DNA of 6,426 nucleotides from an uncultured Dechloromonas sp. (GTDB lineage Bacteria > Pseudomonadota > Gammaproteobacteria > Burkholderiales > Rhodocyclaceae): contig CAMKYP010000231.1 of assembly GCA_946477505.1 (NCBI GenBank), positions 1 to 6,426 of the forward strand, given 5' to 3'. Shown one piece after another: positions 1-6,426 of this stretch (positions are counted from its first letter, which is position 1; every line of letters starts with the position of its first letter). The notes under the pieces were generated by a model. The model was not told where the DNA came from and did no database searches. It saw only the letters and a program-made list of their open reading frames with translations. Position numbers and translations under genes: made by a program.

Positions 1-75
1 CTGCCAGCTTGAAGCACTAATAAAAACTCGGTACATTTCCACACGCAGCTTTCGCTCTTCGCGATGGCGGGGAGC

Positions 76-109
76 AAAAAAGGACGGGCGCCGAAACGGC
101 GCCCGTTTT
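76..109. terminator. Bidirectional intrinsic terminator
   Basis: A perfect 10-bp stem (84-93 paired with 97-106, ACGGGCGCCG and its complement) closes a 3-base AAA loop. On the plus strand the stem runs into TTTT (106-109). On the minus strand the six A residues at 76-81 become a U tract two bases past the stem, so it can work in both directions. It probably ends a gene lying to the left of the window. In bases 1-75 I see only short frames that stop early and no recognisable product. Confidence 0.85.
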
Positions 110-231
110 GCATTCTGGTGCCGCTGTTCAGCGAACCGCGTGTCAGGCCGGCATGTGCGACGGACAGGCGATGCTTTCGGTTTGTGGCAAGTATGCATAA
201 ACCGGCAACCCCCTCGGGATTCGATTGAGTG

Positions 232-249
232 ACGAACCAGGCGGTTCGT
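232..249 (+). promoter_or_regulatory. Leader hairpin ahead of the small membrane protein gene
   Basis: A perfect 7-bp inverted repeat (ACGAACC 232-238, GGTTCGT 243-249) with a 4-base loop lies 43 bases upstream of the start codon at 293. No T tract follows, so it is not a typical terminator; it could be an mRNA leader structure or an operator. The rest of 110-292 shows no convincing sigma-70 promoter: CATAAA at 196-201 is a possible -10 but has no good -35 partner. Confidence 0.35.
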
Positions 250-292
250 TCTGATCCATGAGAGGATTTCCCTTTTGATGGAGGAAGATGCG

Positions 293-664
293 ATGAGTGA
301 CGAATCGAAAGAGACCACGGAAGCAAAAGCTGAATCCAAATCGGCCATCCATAACCTCGAAAAACCGACCTTGATCATTGCTGCGGCAGCTCTCGTTTTT
401 TCGCTCGCCAATACCGTCTTGCTGGTGTTGAATCCGACCGCCAAGAAAGTCGAGCAGTTCAACGAGGAAATGAAGACTGAGGTGGCGGATAGCATCAATA
501 CCGTGCACAAGAAGATCGATGGCTTGCGCAGTGCTGAGGTGGAATGGCAGTCGGTGCTGAAAAAAGCCAGCGCCAACCCGGACGCGGTTTATAAGGTTGT
601 GAATACCAAGGACGGCTATCTGACGCTGACCGAGATCAGTTCGCCAGCGGGCGAGGGCAAGTAG
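293..664 (+). CDS. Small single-pass membrane protein, function unknown
   Basis: The product has 123 residues and I do not recognise the family. Residues 1-24 are hydrophilic and rich in Glu, Lys, Ser and Thr. Residues 25-47 form one hydrophobic membrane helix that runs into NPTAKK. Residues 50-92 are charged, heptad-like and probably coiled coil, and the tail (93-123) has short beta-prone stretches such as DGYLTLTEI. There is no cleavable signal or lipobox, so an N-in membrane anchor with an extracytoplasmic C-terminal domain is the likely topology. I chose the ATG at 293 because GGAGG (280-284) sits 8 bases before it; in-frame TTG (275) and ATG (278) codons upstream lie before or within that site. 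The gene stands alone between two strong terminators and is convergent with ettA. It is probably a monocistronic cell-envelope protein, but no activity can be assigned. Confidence 0.8.
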   Translation: MSDESKETTEAKAESKSAIHNLEKPTLIIAAAALVFSLANTVLLVLNPTAKKVEQFNEEMKTEVADSINTVHKKIDGLRSAEVEWQSVLKKASANPDAVYKVVNTKDGYLTLTEISSPAGEGK

Positions 665-689
665 TCCGAGTGCTCCGGATGACACAAAG

Positions 690-719
690 CAAACAGGGCG
701 CCGGTGGGCGCCCTGTTTG
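690..719. terminator. Bidirectional terminator between convergent genes
   Basis: A perfect 13-bp stem (690-702 with 707-719) encloses the loop GGTG, with GGGCGCC in the stem. The plus strand ends in TTTGTTTG and the minus strand reads GTTTGCTTTG past the stem. It lies 25 bases after the stop of the small membrane protein gene and 33 bases after the stop of ettA, so it probably serves both. The stem core GGGCGCC is shared with the terminator at 76-109. Confidence 0.85.
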
Positions 720-752
720 TTTGAAGCTTGATTATCCTGTAGGAGAGGAGGA

Positions 753-2417
<1,665 letters not shown>

Positions 2418-2470
2418 TTGCGCTTGCCTGGAAGGAAAATAATCAAAGGGCGAAGTCTACGGGGCTTCAG

Positions 2471-2504
2471 CGCAAATAACCAGCCTTCGCTGGGCGAAGG
2501 CTGG
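2471..2504 (-). terminator. Distal terminator of the bactofilin/acyltransferase unit
   Basis: A perfect 11-bp stem (2480-2490 with 2494-2504) has a 3-base loop. Read on the minus strand, the stem is followed by TTATTTG, a moderately U-rich tail. It is the second of two adjacent hairpins after the acyltransferase stop at 2532. Confidence 0.75.
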
Positions 2505-2522
2505 AAAACCGCCTTGCGGCGG
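2505..2522 (-). terminator. Proximal terminator of the bactofilin/acyltransferase unit
   Basis: On the minus strand, CCGCC-GCAA-GGCGG forms a 5-bp GC-only stem with a stable GCAA tetraloop, followed directly by TTTT (2508-2505). It starts 10 bases after the stop of the acyltransferase gene. The U tract abuts the next hairpin (2480-2504), giving a tandem pair that should isolate ettA from upstream transcription. Confidence 0.65.
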
Positions 2523-2531
2523 CTAAGGAGA

Positions 2532-3170
2532 TCAGTAGTGGATGTGGCCCAGCGTGCGGTGCAGCAGGATCGCCGGTGCATCGACGCGGGGGCAGGTGCG
2601 CAGGCCTCCGATCTGCTGGAAACCCATGGTCCGGCGATAGTAGCCGGCATGGCGTGGATTGACCTCGATGACCAGTTCGGTGCCGCCAAAAACGGCACGC
2701 ACGTACTGGTGAACAGCCATGAACAGGGCGTTAAGCAGTTCGGGGTCGTGGCAGTCGAAGTCGACCGCCAGGCGGGTGACTTCGCAGACCACCCGCGACT
2801 GGCCGCGCAAGCTGCTCAGTTCGTCCTTGTAGAGGCCGTCTGCGAGCAGGCCGGCTGCCGAGTCGCGCGAGGCGGTCGCCGTAGCGACCAGTTCGCCAGC
2901 AAGCCAGGCACCGAAGGTGACATGGTTGGGGTCGGCTAGCTGCAGGCGGTTGGGCGCGAGGCGGTAGCCGCGCCAGGTATACATACGGCGGACCAAGCTG
3001 CTGCAGGCGCGAAGTTGGGTGTGGGTGACGGCGGGGGCGATAAGTAGTTCCGGTGCGGCGACCGGAGTTGCTATCTCGGAAGAGGAGAGCGCTTCATCTG
3101 CCAGGGGTTGGGTGCCCAATAGCCGGGGAAACAGGGTATGGAAAGATAATGCATTTTGCATAGATGTCAT
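2532..3170 (-). CDS. FeeM-like N-acyl amino acid synthase (GNAT-fold acyltransferase)
   Basis: A 212-residue protein that resembles the FeeM / PEP-CTERM-associated acyltransferase group of the GNAT superfamily. Known members transfer fatty acyl groups from acyl carrier protein to amino acids, or are of unknown specificity. The N-terminal 45 residues are variable. Family-like features are RRMYTWRGY (61-69), a strand HVTFGAWLAGELVATATA (83-100), CEVTRLAVD (129-137), the acyl-binding-core-like segment from VIEVNPRHAGYY into RRTMGF (167-184), and PRVDAPAILL (194-203). There is no signal peptide or membrane helix, so it should be cytoplasmic. It starts 23 bases after the bactofilin stop and was probably co-transcribed with it. 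No ribosome site precedes either ATG (Met1 at 3170 or Met4 at 3161), so translation may be coupled or leaderless; the true start is uncertain by three residues. Family assignment is from motif memory; the substrate is unknown. Confidence 0.8.
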   Translation of the reverse strand: MTSMQNALSFHTLFPRLLGTQPLADEALSSSEIATPVAAPELLIAPAVTHTQLRACSSLVRRMYTWRGYRLAPNRLQLADPNHVTFGAWLAGELVATATASRDSAAGLLADGLYKDELSSLRGQSRVVCEVTRLAVDFDCHDPELLNALFMAVHQYVRAVFGGTELVIEVNPRHAGYYRRTMGFQQIGGLRTCPRVDAPAILLHRTLGHIHY

Positions 3171-3197
3171 TCTATGGGGCGCCTATAATGTAATCAA
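3169..3197 (-). promoter_or_regulatory. Possible internal sigma-70 promoter for the acyltransferase gene
   Basis: On the minus strand TTGATT (3197-3192) and TAGAAT (3174-3169) are separated by exactly 17 bases, matching sigma-70 at 4/6 and 5/6. The -10 overlaps the first ATG of the acyltransferase gene, so transcription would begin near Met4 (3161) and give a leaderless or nearly leaderless message. The -35 overlaps the bactofilin stop codon. Such matches can occur by chance. Confidence 0.25.
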
Positions 3198-3754
3198 CCG
3201 GCGACTGCGCTGAGTGGGAGGACCGGTTCGTCGCGCTGCTGACGCTGGGACGGTTTTTCGCCGGAGAGCGCGTTGATGTCGCCACACAGCTCGCCGCCCT
3301 CGTCAATGACTAGCTTGCCGTAGCGAATCTTGCCGCTGACCTTGCCGGTGGCATGAATGATCAGTTGCGAGCGTGCCGTCAGTTCGCCCTCGAAGCTGCC
3401 GTGAATCTCGGCTACGTCGATGCTGACCTTGCCGGAAAAAGCGCCCTTGTCGGCGATACGGATGACCCGGCTGTCCATGGTGGCTTCGACGCGGCCTTCG
3501 ACGACCAGCGTGTCACAGTCGAGTATCTCGGCGCCTTTGAGCTTTACCTCGGGGCCGACAATCAGGTGGGCCGCTGCCGGCTTTTCGGTTTCGCCGGCGG
3601 TCGTTTTTCCGTCCACGGAGGCGGCGGGTGCCTCGGTAACAACCTTGGGCTCGGGCACGGCGCCGGCGAGACTGTTGCCCGATCCAAGAACGCTACGGAC
3701 GTCCTTGCGGGTGATGCTGTCGTTGCGGGTGGTGATGGTCGGTTTGCTGAACAT
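3194..3754 (-). CDS. Bactofilin (polymer-forming cytoskeletal protein)
   Basis: A 186-residue bactofilin (DUF583 family). Bactofilins self-assemble without nucleotide into filaments, often membrane-associated, that scaffold cell-shape, peptidoglycan or envelope factors. The core is residues 62-163, a run of short repeats with Gly at turns: LIVGPEVKLKGAEI, LVVEGRVEA, GAFSGKVSID, GSFEGEL, GKVSGKIRYGKLVID, GELCGDI. These are the expected rungs of the beta-helix. The N-terminal tail (1-61) and C-terminal tail (164-186) are low-complexity, rich in Pro, Ala, Lys, Glu and Gln, as is usual. I chose the ATG at 3754, giving MFSKPTIT, because GGGAG lies 5 bases upstream; an in-frame ATG at 3835 would add 27 basic residues and overlaps the promoter-like element at 3805-3819. 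It heads a unit with the acyltransferase gene and is divergent from glrK. A sigma-54-like promoter and GlrR-like sites lie upstream. Confidence 0.92.
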   Translation of the reverse strand: MFSKPTITTRNDSITRKDVRSVLGSGNSLAGAVPEPKVVTEAPAASVDGKTTAGETEKPAAAHLIVGPEVKLKGAEILDCDTLVVEGRVEATMDSRVIRIADKGAFSGKVSIDVAEIHGSFEGELTARSQLIIHATGKVSGKIRYGKLVIDEGGELCGDINALSGEKPSQRQQRDEPVLPLSAVAG

Positions 3755-3804
3755 GGAAACTCCCGTGATGAGGTTTTTGACAAAAAATCGTCCCGACCTC
3801 CATC

Positions 3805-3819
3805 GCGATATCCGTGCCA
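3805..3819 (-). promoter_or_regulatory. Sigma-54-like (-24/-12) promoter of the bactofilin unit
   Basis: On the minus strand TGGCAC (3819-3814) is followed after 5 bases by TCGC (3808-3805). The consensus is TGGCAC-N5-TTGC; GG and GC are at exactly the required spacing and one base differs (C for T in the -12 box). The predicted start is near 3793, giving a leader of about 39 bases before the ATG at 3754. A perfect -35 TTGACA (3825-3820) directly abuts it but has no -10 at 16-18 bases. The two GlrR-like sites upstream support sigma-54 use. Confidence 0.5.
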
Positions 3820-3857
3820 TGTCAATAAATTTCAAATAAAACAGTTCGTTAGATTGT

Positions 3858-3873
3858 TTGATTAAACTTGATT
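3858..3873. promoter_or_regulatory. AT-rich phased TTGATT repeats, possible IHF or bend site
   Basis: TTGATT occurs at 3858-3863 and again at 3868-3873, one helical turn apart; on the minus strand these are AATCAA, the first half of the IHF consensus WATCAA-N4-TTR. The second half (TTR) is not present in either copy, so IHF binding is only a guess. The position, between the enhancer-like sites and the -24 element, is where a bend would be needed for a sigma-54 activator to loop back. Confidence 0.2.
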
Positions 3874-3893
3874 CAAGAAAAAACCGGTATGGA

Positions 3894-3911
3894 TGTCGGC
3901 AAATGGCGACA
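3894..3911. promoter_or_regulatory. GlrR-like binding site 1 (TGTC-N10-GACA)
   Basis: TGTCG (3894-3898) and CGACA (3907-3911) form a perfect 5-bp inverted repeat with an 8-base centre, so it reads TGTC-N10-GACA, the motif described for enterobacterial GlrR/QseF. The centre is about 109 bases upstream of the predicted sigma-54 start for bactofilin, a usual enhancer distance. The gene for a GlrR-type regulator is 2.1 kb away on the divergent operon. Confidence 0.6.
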
Positions 3912-3959
3912 GTTTTTTTTGGTCTTTACCGGAAAGTCCTCTAGGCTTGAAAAATGTCT

Positions 3960-3977
3960 TGTCGTTAAAATGCGACA
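3960..3977. promoter_or_regulatory. GlrR-like binding site 2 (TGTC-N10-GACA)
   Basis: TGTCG (3960-3964) and CGACA (3973-3977) repeat the same extended palindrome as site 1, 66 bases away centre to centre, or about six helical turns. It is roughly 175 bases upstream of the predicted bactofilin start and 116 bases upstream of the glrK start codon. It overlaps a possible -10 (CATAAT, 3976-3981) facing glrK, so binding here could also affect glrK transcription. Confidence 0.6.
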
Positions 3978-4027
3978 TAATCTTAGTTGTTTGATTTGTA
4001 TAAGAAATTTTTCTGTGTTTCAGGGCT

Positions 4028-4044
4028 TTGTCCAAGTCGGACAA
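4028..4044. repeat. Inverted repeat in the glrK leader
   Basis: TTGTCC (4028-4033) and GGACAA (4039-4044) are perfect complements around a 5-base loop. It contains TGTC and GACA separated by 7 rather than 10 bases, so it may be an mRNA leader hairpin or an altered copy of the operator seen at 3894 and 3960. No T tract follows it. Confidence 0.4.
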
Positions 4045-4092
4045 GCGCTGTCGGCCGCTAAACTGGGTGGAAGTTTTCAAATTAATACACAA

Positions 4093-5496
4093 ATGAATCG
4101 CATTTCCTTCCGCCAGGGCATGTTGCTCGGCTTCACGCTGATCGTCCTGCTGCTGGGCGGGGTGGCGATACAAAGCTGGCTGGTGGTCGAAAGACTGGTC
4201 GACCAGAGCCGGCGCAGCAGCGATCAGGCCATACAGCTCACTGCGGCCATTCAGGAACTGGGCGAACGGACGGTCGATATTGAACGGAGCGCCCGACAGT
4301 ATCTTGTTCTCGACAATCCGGTATTTCGCCAGCGTTTCGACGAGTATCTGGCACAGTCATTGACGCTGGTCGATCGGCTCGACGGCATGGCTGCCGAACC
4401 TCTCCCGCCCTTGCTCGGCGGTTGGCGCATGGTGGCCGAGGCGTTGCGCAGCGGGCTGGAGCAGAGCATTCCGCAGAGTGAGATCATTCCCCTGCTGTCG
4501 CGCATGGCAGAGTTGAATGGGTTGCTCAAGCAGGCGGGGCAACGCTGGATCGAAGAGCAGAATCGCAGGACGCTGGATGAGCTGGATGCGGCACGTCTCA
4601 AGCTGGGGGGGCGTATCGGGCTGGCTCTGCTCGGGGCGCTGTTGGTGGCGCTGGCTATGGGCTGGTGGCTGGTGCGCCCGGTACGCCATCTTGAACAGGC
4701 CATCGTGCGCCTTGGCGCCAGTCGCTTCGATGCGCCGATCACTGTCGGCGGCCCGGATGACTTGCGCCAGCTTGGCAAGCGCCTCGACTGGTTGCGCCAG
4801 CGTCTTGCCGAGCTGGAGGCCGATCGCGAGCGCGCCTTGCGCCACGTGTCGCATGAACTCAAGACCCCGCTCACCGCATTGAAGGAAGGCGTTTCGCTGT
4901 TGCGAGAGGAAGTCCCGGGGCCGCTCGACGAAGCGCAGCGCGAGGTGGTCGATATCCTTCAGCATAACGTGCGGGGCTTGCAGGAACAGATTGAAAGCCT
5001 GCTTACCTTGAATGCCGCGGCTTTCGAGGCGCGTCGCCTGCAGTTGGCGTCGGTCAAGCCCAGAAAGCTGCTGGCCGGCGTTGTTCAGCGTCGAGAACTG
5101 CACAGCCAGGCGCGCCAGTTGAAAATTGTGGTGGAGGCACCCGAGCAGGCGGTGACGCTGGATGCCGAGAAGATGGCTGTCGTTCTGGACAACCTGCTGT
5201 CCAATGCCATCGACTTTAGCCCTGACAATGGCGAAATTCGCCTCGTGGTCACTCGTGCCGATGGCTTGTGCCGCTTCGAGTGCATCGATCAGGGGCCGGG
5301 AATTGCGGAAGAGGATCGCCAGCGAATCTTCGATCCGTTTGTTCAGGGCCAGCGTGTTGCTCCGGCGCCGCGTCAGGGTAGCGGGGTGGGCCTGTCCATC
5401 GTGCGCGAACTGGTGCGTGCCATGGGGGGCAGGGTATATCTGGTGCCGCAGGAAAGCGGTGCCCATTTTTGTGTGGAAATTCCCGATGAGCAGTAA
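4093..5496 (+). CDS. glrK: Sensor histidine kinase GlrK (QseE)
   Basis: A 467-residue inner-membrane kinase that should phosphorylate the GlrR-type regulator encoded two genes downstream. The order is a short cytoplasmic start, TM1 (about 9-29), a periplasmic sensor (30-172) with the family-like segment IERSARQYLVLDNP (64-77), TM2 (174-195), and HAMP (about 193-245). Then come the DHp helix with HVSHELKTPL and phospho-acceptor His254, and an ATPase domain with N-box LDNLLSNA (Asn367, Asn371), G1 DQGPGI (399-404), F-box DPF (414-416) and G2 GSGVGLSI (429-436). All catalytic boxes are intact. The phrase HELKTPLTALKEGVSLL closely follows E. coli GlrK. I chose the ATG at 4093 because it places TM1 next to the N terminus; no good ribosome site precedes it. 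The end overlaps the lipoprotein gene by 11 bases, indicating an operon with translational coupling. Confidence 0.93.
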   Translation: MNRISFRQGMLLGFTLIVLLLGGVAIQSWLVVERLVDQSRRSSDQAIQLTAAIQELGERTVDIERSARQYLVLDNPVFRQRFDEYLAQSLTLVDRLDGMAAEPLPPLLGGWRMVAEALRSGLEQSIPQSEIIPLLSRMAELNGLLKQAGQRWIEEQNRRTLDELDAARLKLGGRIGLALLGALLVALAMGWWLVRPVRHLEQAIVRLGASRFDAPITVGGPDDLRQLGKRLDWLRQRLAELEADRERALRHVSHELKTPLTALKEGVSLLREEVPGPLDEAQREVVDILQHNVRGLQEQIESLLTLNAAAFEARRLQLASVKPRKLLAGVVQRRELHSQARQLKIVVEAPEQAVTLDAEKMAVVLDNLLSNAIDFSPDNGEIRLVVTRADGLCRFECIDQGPGIAEEDRQRIFDPFVQGQRVAPAPRQGSGVGLSIVRELVRAMGGRVYLVPQESGAHFCVEIPDEQ

Positions 5497-6028
5497 AACT
5501 GAATTGATACGTCGCGGGCTGTGTGGCCTGTCGATGGCCGCCCTGTTGGCAGGCTGTACGGCATTGCCGGTGAATGCCAAGAAGGCGGCCCGTGCCGACG
5601 AACCCACCCTGGAAGCGGCCCTCGGCTATTACCAGGGCCTCGCCAGAATGACGCAGGCCGAACTGGGGCGCGAGCGCTCCATCCTCGTCGCCGTACCGCA
5701 AACGCCTTATACCCAGATTCGCATGGCCATGCTGCTCGGCCATCCTCGTGTGCAGCAGGATCTGAACAGAGGGCTGGCGTTGCTCGACAGCGTACTCAAA
5801 TCCAGTGACCCGGCAGCAGTCCCATTCCAGCCGCTGGCTCGGCAGGTGGCGGACAATTATCTTGAACGCGTGAAACTTGAAAATCAGCTCGACAGGCAGG
5901 CGCAGCAATTGAAGGACAGCCAGCGCAAGGCAAGTGAACTGCAGGACAAGCTCGACAGCCTGGCCGATATCGAGCGTACCCTGACGCCTCGGCAGCGTTC
6001 CGTCAAGCCGGAAGGGAGCAAGCGATGA
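5486..6028 (+). CDS. qseG: QseG-like outer-membrane lipoprotein
   Basis: A 180-residue lipoprotein. The signal sequence has RR at 9-10, a hydrophobic core and lipobox LAGC (21-24) with Cys24 as the lipid-modified residue. Thr follows the Cys, so Asp-mediated inner-membrane retention is not expected and outer-membrane sorting is likely. The mature part is helical: TLEAALGYYQGLARMTQAEL (41-60), then LGHPRVQQDLNRGLALLDSVL (84-104), and a coiled coil (about 125-167) ending DIERTLTPR. In E. coli QseG, encoded between the same partners, binds the periplasmic domain of the kinase and controls its activity; I infer the same here from position and character. At 180 residues it is shorter than E. coli QseG (237). 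The ATG at 5486 lies inside the kinase 3' end, and the stop overlaps the regulator start as ATGA, so all three genes should be co-translated. Confidence 0.82.
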   Translation: MSSKTELIRRGLCGLSMAALLAGCTALPVNAKKAARADEPTLEAALGYYQGLARMTQAELGRERSILVAVPQTPYTQIRMAMLLGHPRVQQDLNRGLALLDSVLKSSDPAAVPFQPLARQVADNYLERVKLENQLDRQAQQLKDSQRKASELQDKLDSLADIERTLTPRQRSVKPEGSKR

Positions 6029-6426
6029 GGCAGGCGTTGCGCGGTGAGGGGGCTCATGTGCTGGTTGTCGATGACGACGAGGATATTCTCCGCTTGCTCA
6101 CCATGCGCCTGAAGGCGCGCGGCTTCCGGGTGACAGCGGTTGGTTCTGCAGAACAGGCGTTGGCGCGGGTGGCTGTCGATTCACCGCGCGTCGTCGTCAG
6201 CGATGTTCGCCTGCCGGGGCAGGATGGTCTGGCACTATTCGAGGAAATCCGCCGCACGCGGCCGACCTTGCCGGTCATCTTGCTCACCGCGCACGGCAAT
6301 ATTCCCGATGCGGTGGATGCGACATCGCGCGGCGTTTTTGGCTACCTGACCAAACCCTTCGACAGCCAGATTCTGCTCGAAAAAATCGACCGTGCCCTGC
6401 AGTTATCGGAGCCCAGCCTGCCCAGC
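6025..6426 (+). CDS. glrR: Response regulator GlrR (QseF), partial: receiver domain
   Basis: The first 134 residues are present; the frame runs off the window end. This is a complete CheY-like receiver: acidic pocket VVDDDED (14-20), phospho-acceptor Asp60 in VSDVRLP, Thr88 in LLTAH, and Lys110 in LTKPF. LTAHGNIPDAVDATSRGVF (87-105) is nearly the diagnostic GlrR segment of E. coli, which makes this a GlrR rather than a generic NtrC-type regulator. Full-length GlrR continues with an AAA+ sigma-54-activating ATPase and a Fis-type helix-turn-helix; these are expected beyond 6426 but not seen. The start is set by GGGAG (6014-6018) 6 bases before the ATG and by the ATGA overlap with the lipoprotein stop. 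The likely targets include the TGTC-N10-GACA sites at 3894 and 3960. Confidence 0.92.
   Translation, partial: MRQALRGEGAHVLVVDDDEDILRLLTMRLKARGFRVTAVGSAEQALARVAVDSPRVVVSDVRLPGQDGLALFEEIRRTRPTLPVILLTAHGNIPDAVDATSRGVFGYLTKPFDSQILLEKIDRALQLSEPSLPS

Larger units (their letters stand above)
3755..4092. other. Divergent intergenic regulatory region, bactofilin / glrK
   Basis: These 338 bases carry no supported gene and are markedly AT-richer than their flanks. From the bactofilin side they hold a sigma-54-like promoter (3805-3819), two TTGATT repeats 10 bases apart (3858-3873), two TGTC-N10-GACA sites (3894-3911 and 3960-3977), an 8-base T run (3913-3920), and a 6-bp inverted repeat (4028-4044). 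For glrK itself, possible -10 hexamers are CATAAT (3976-3981), which overlaps the second GlrR-like site, and TATAAG (3999-4004). Neither has a good -35, so the glrK promoter is not resolved. The kinase reading frame is open leftwards to 3868, but that extension is not taken as coding. Confidence 0.8.

Noticed and set aside
2..233. Open plus-strand frame from the window edge to 233
   Set aside because: It reads through a perfect terminator hairpin, and the peptide shows no recognisable domain or composition typical of a real gene.
143..685. Minus-strand open frame of 180 codons opposite the small membrane protein gene
   Set aside because: The plus-strand gene has an ideal ribosome site and a coherent membrane protein, and both terminators fit it; the minus frame has neither.
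3184..3189. Perfect TATAAT on the plus strand in the bactofilin/acyltransferase junction
   Set aside because: There is no -35 at 16-18 bases; the nearest match, TTGCAT (3156-3161), is 22 bases away. No plus-strand gene follows.
3820..3825. Perfect -35 TTGACA (minus strand) as a sigma-70 promoter for bactofilin
   Set aside because: No hexamer resembling TATAAT occurs 16-18 bases downstream; the adjoining -24/-12 element explains the site better.
3755..3835. Bactofilin start at 3835 adding 27 residues
   Set aside because: The internal ATG at 3754 has GGGAG at 5 bases and a typical bactofilin N terminus; the extension covers the sigma-54-like promoter and its predicted start site.
3868..4092. 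N-terminal extension of glrK by 75 codons from a TTG at 3868
   Set aside because: It would run across both GlrR-like operators, is AT-rich and non-conserved in character, and would put a long tail before TM1. The ATG at 4093 gives the normal family architecture.
4357..5607. Long minus-strand open frame of 416 codons
   Set aside because: It is antisense to the kinase and lipoprotein genes, whose catalytic and lipobox motifs are clear; no family features appear in it.

Overview
The window looks like chromosomal DNA of a GC-rich Gram-negative proteobacterium, most likely a betaproteobacterium (a Rhodocyclales-like organism is my guess). The reasons are an EttA with the proteobacterial start MAQYV, a GlrK/QseG/GlrR-type cluster, a bactofilin and a FeeM-like N-acyltransferase. 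There is no tRNA, rRNA, insertion sequence, CRISPR array or other sign of recent mobility. The taxonomic placement is inferred from protein character only.

Layout, left to right. Bases 1-292 hold no gene I can support, but carry a strong bidirectional terminator (76-109) and a small hairpin (232-249) ahead of a 123-residue single-pass membrane protein of unknown function (293-664, +). A second bidirectional terminator (690-719) separates it from the convergent gene ettA (753-2417, -), an ABC-F translation factor. Behind ettA lie two tandem minus-strand terminators (2471-2522) that close a two-gene minus-strand unit: a bactofilin (3194-3754) followed after 23 bases by a FeeM-type N-acyl amino acid synthase-like protein (2532-3170).

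A 338-base AT-rich divergent intergenic region (3755-4092) separates that unit from a plus-strand operon of overlapping genes: a sensor histidine kinase (glrK/qseE type, 4093-5496), an outer-membrane lipoprotein (qseG-like, 5486-6028) and a response regulator cut by the window edge (glrR/qseF type, 6025 onward). In Enterobacteria this trio forms one envelope-responsive system in which QseG acts on the kinase in the periplasm and GlrR activates sigma-54 promoters.

The most interesting signal is in the divergent region. It contains two exact copies of TGTC-N10-GACA, the motif reported for enterobacterial GlrR, with centres 66 bp apart. Downstream of them, facing the bactofilin gene, is a sigma-54-like -24/-12 element at exact spacing. 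Together they form a plausible enhancer-plus-promoter by which GlrR would activate the neighbouring bactofilin/N-acyltransferase unit. This would be a local envelope or cytoskeleton target, unlike the glmY small RNA target of enterobacteria. The motif matches are read directly from the sequence; the regulatory link is inference.
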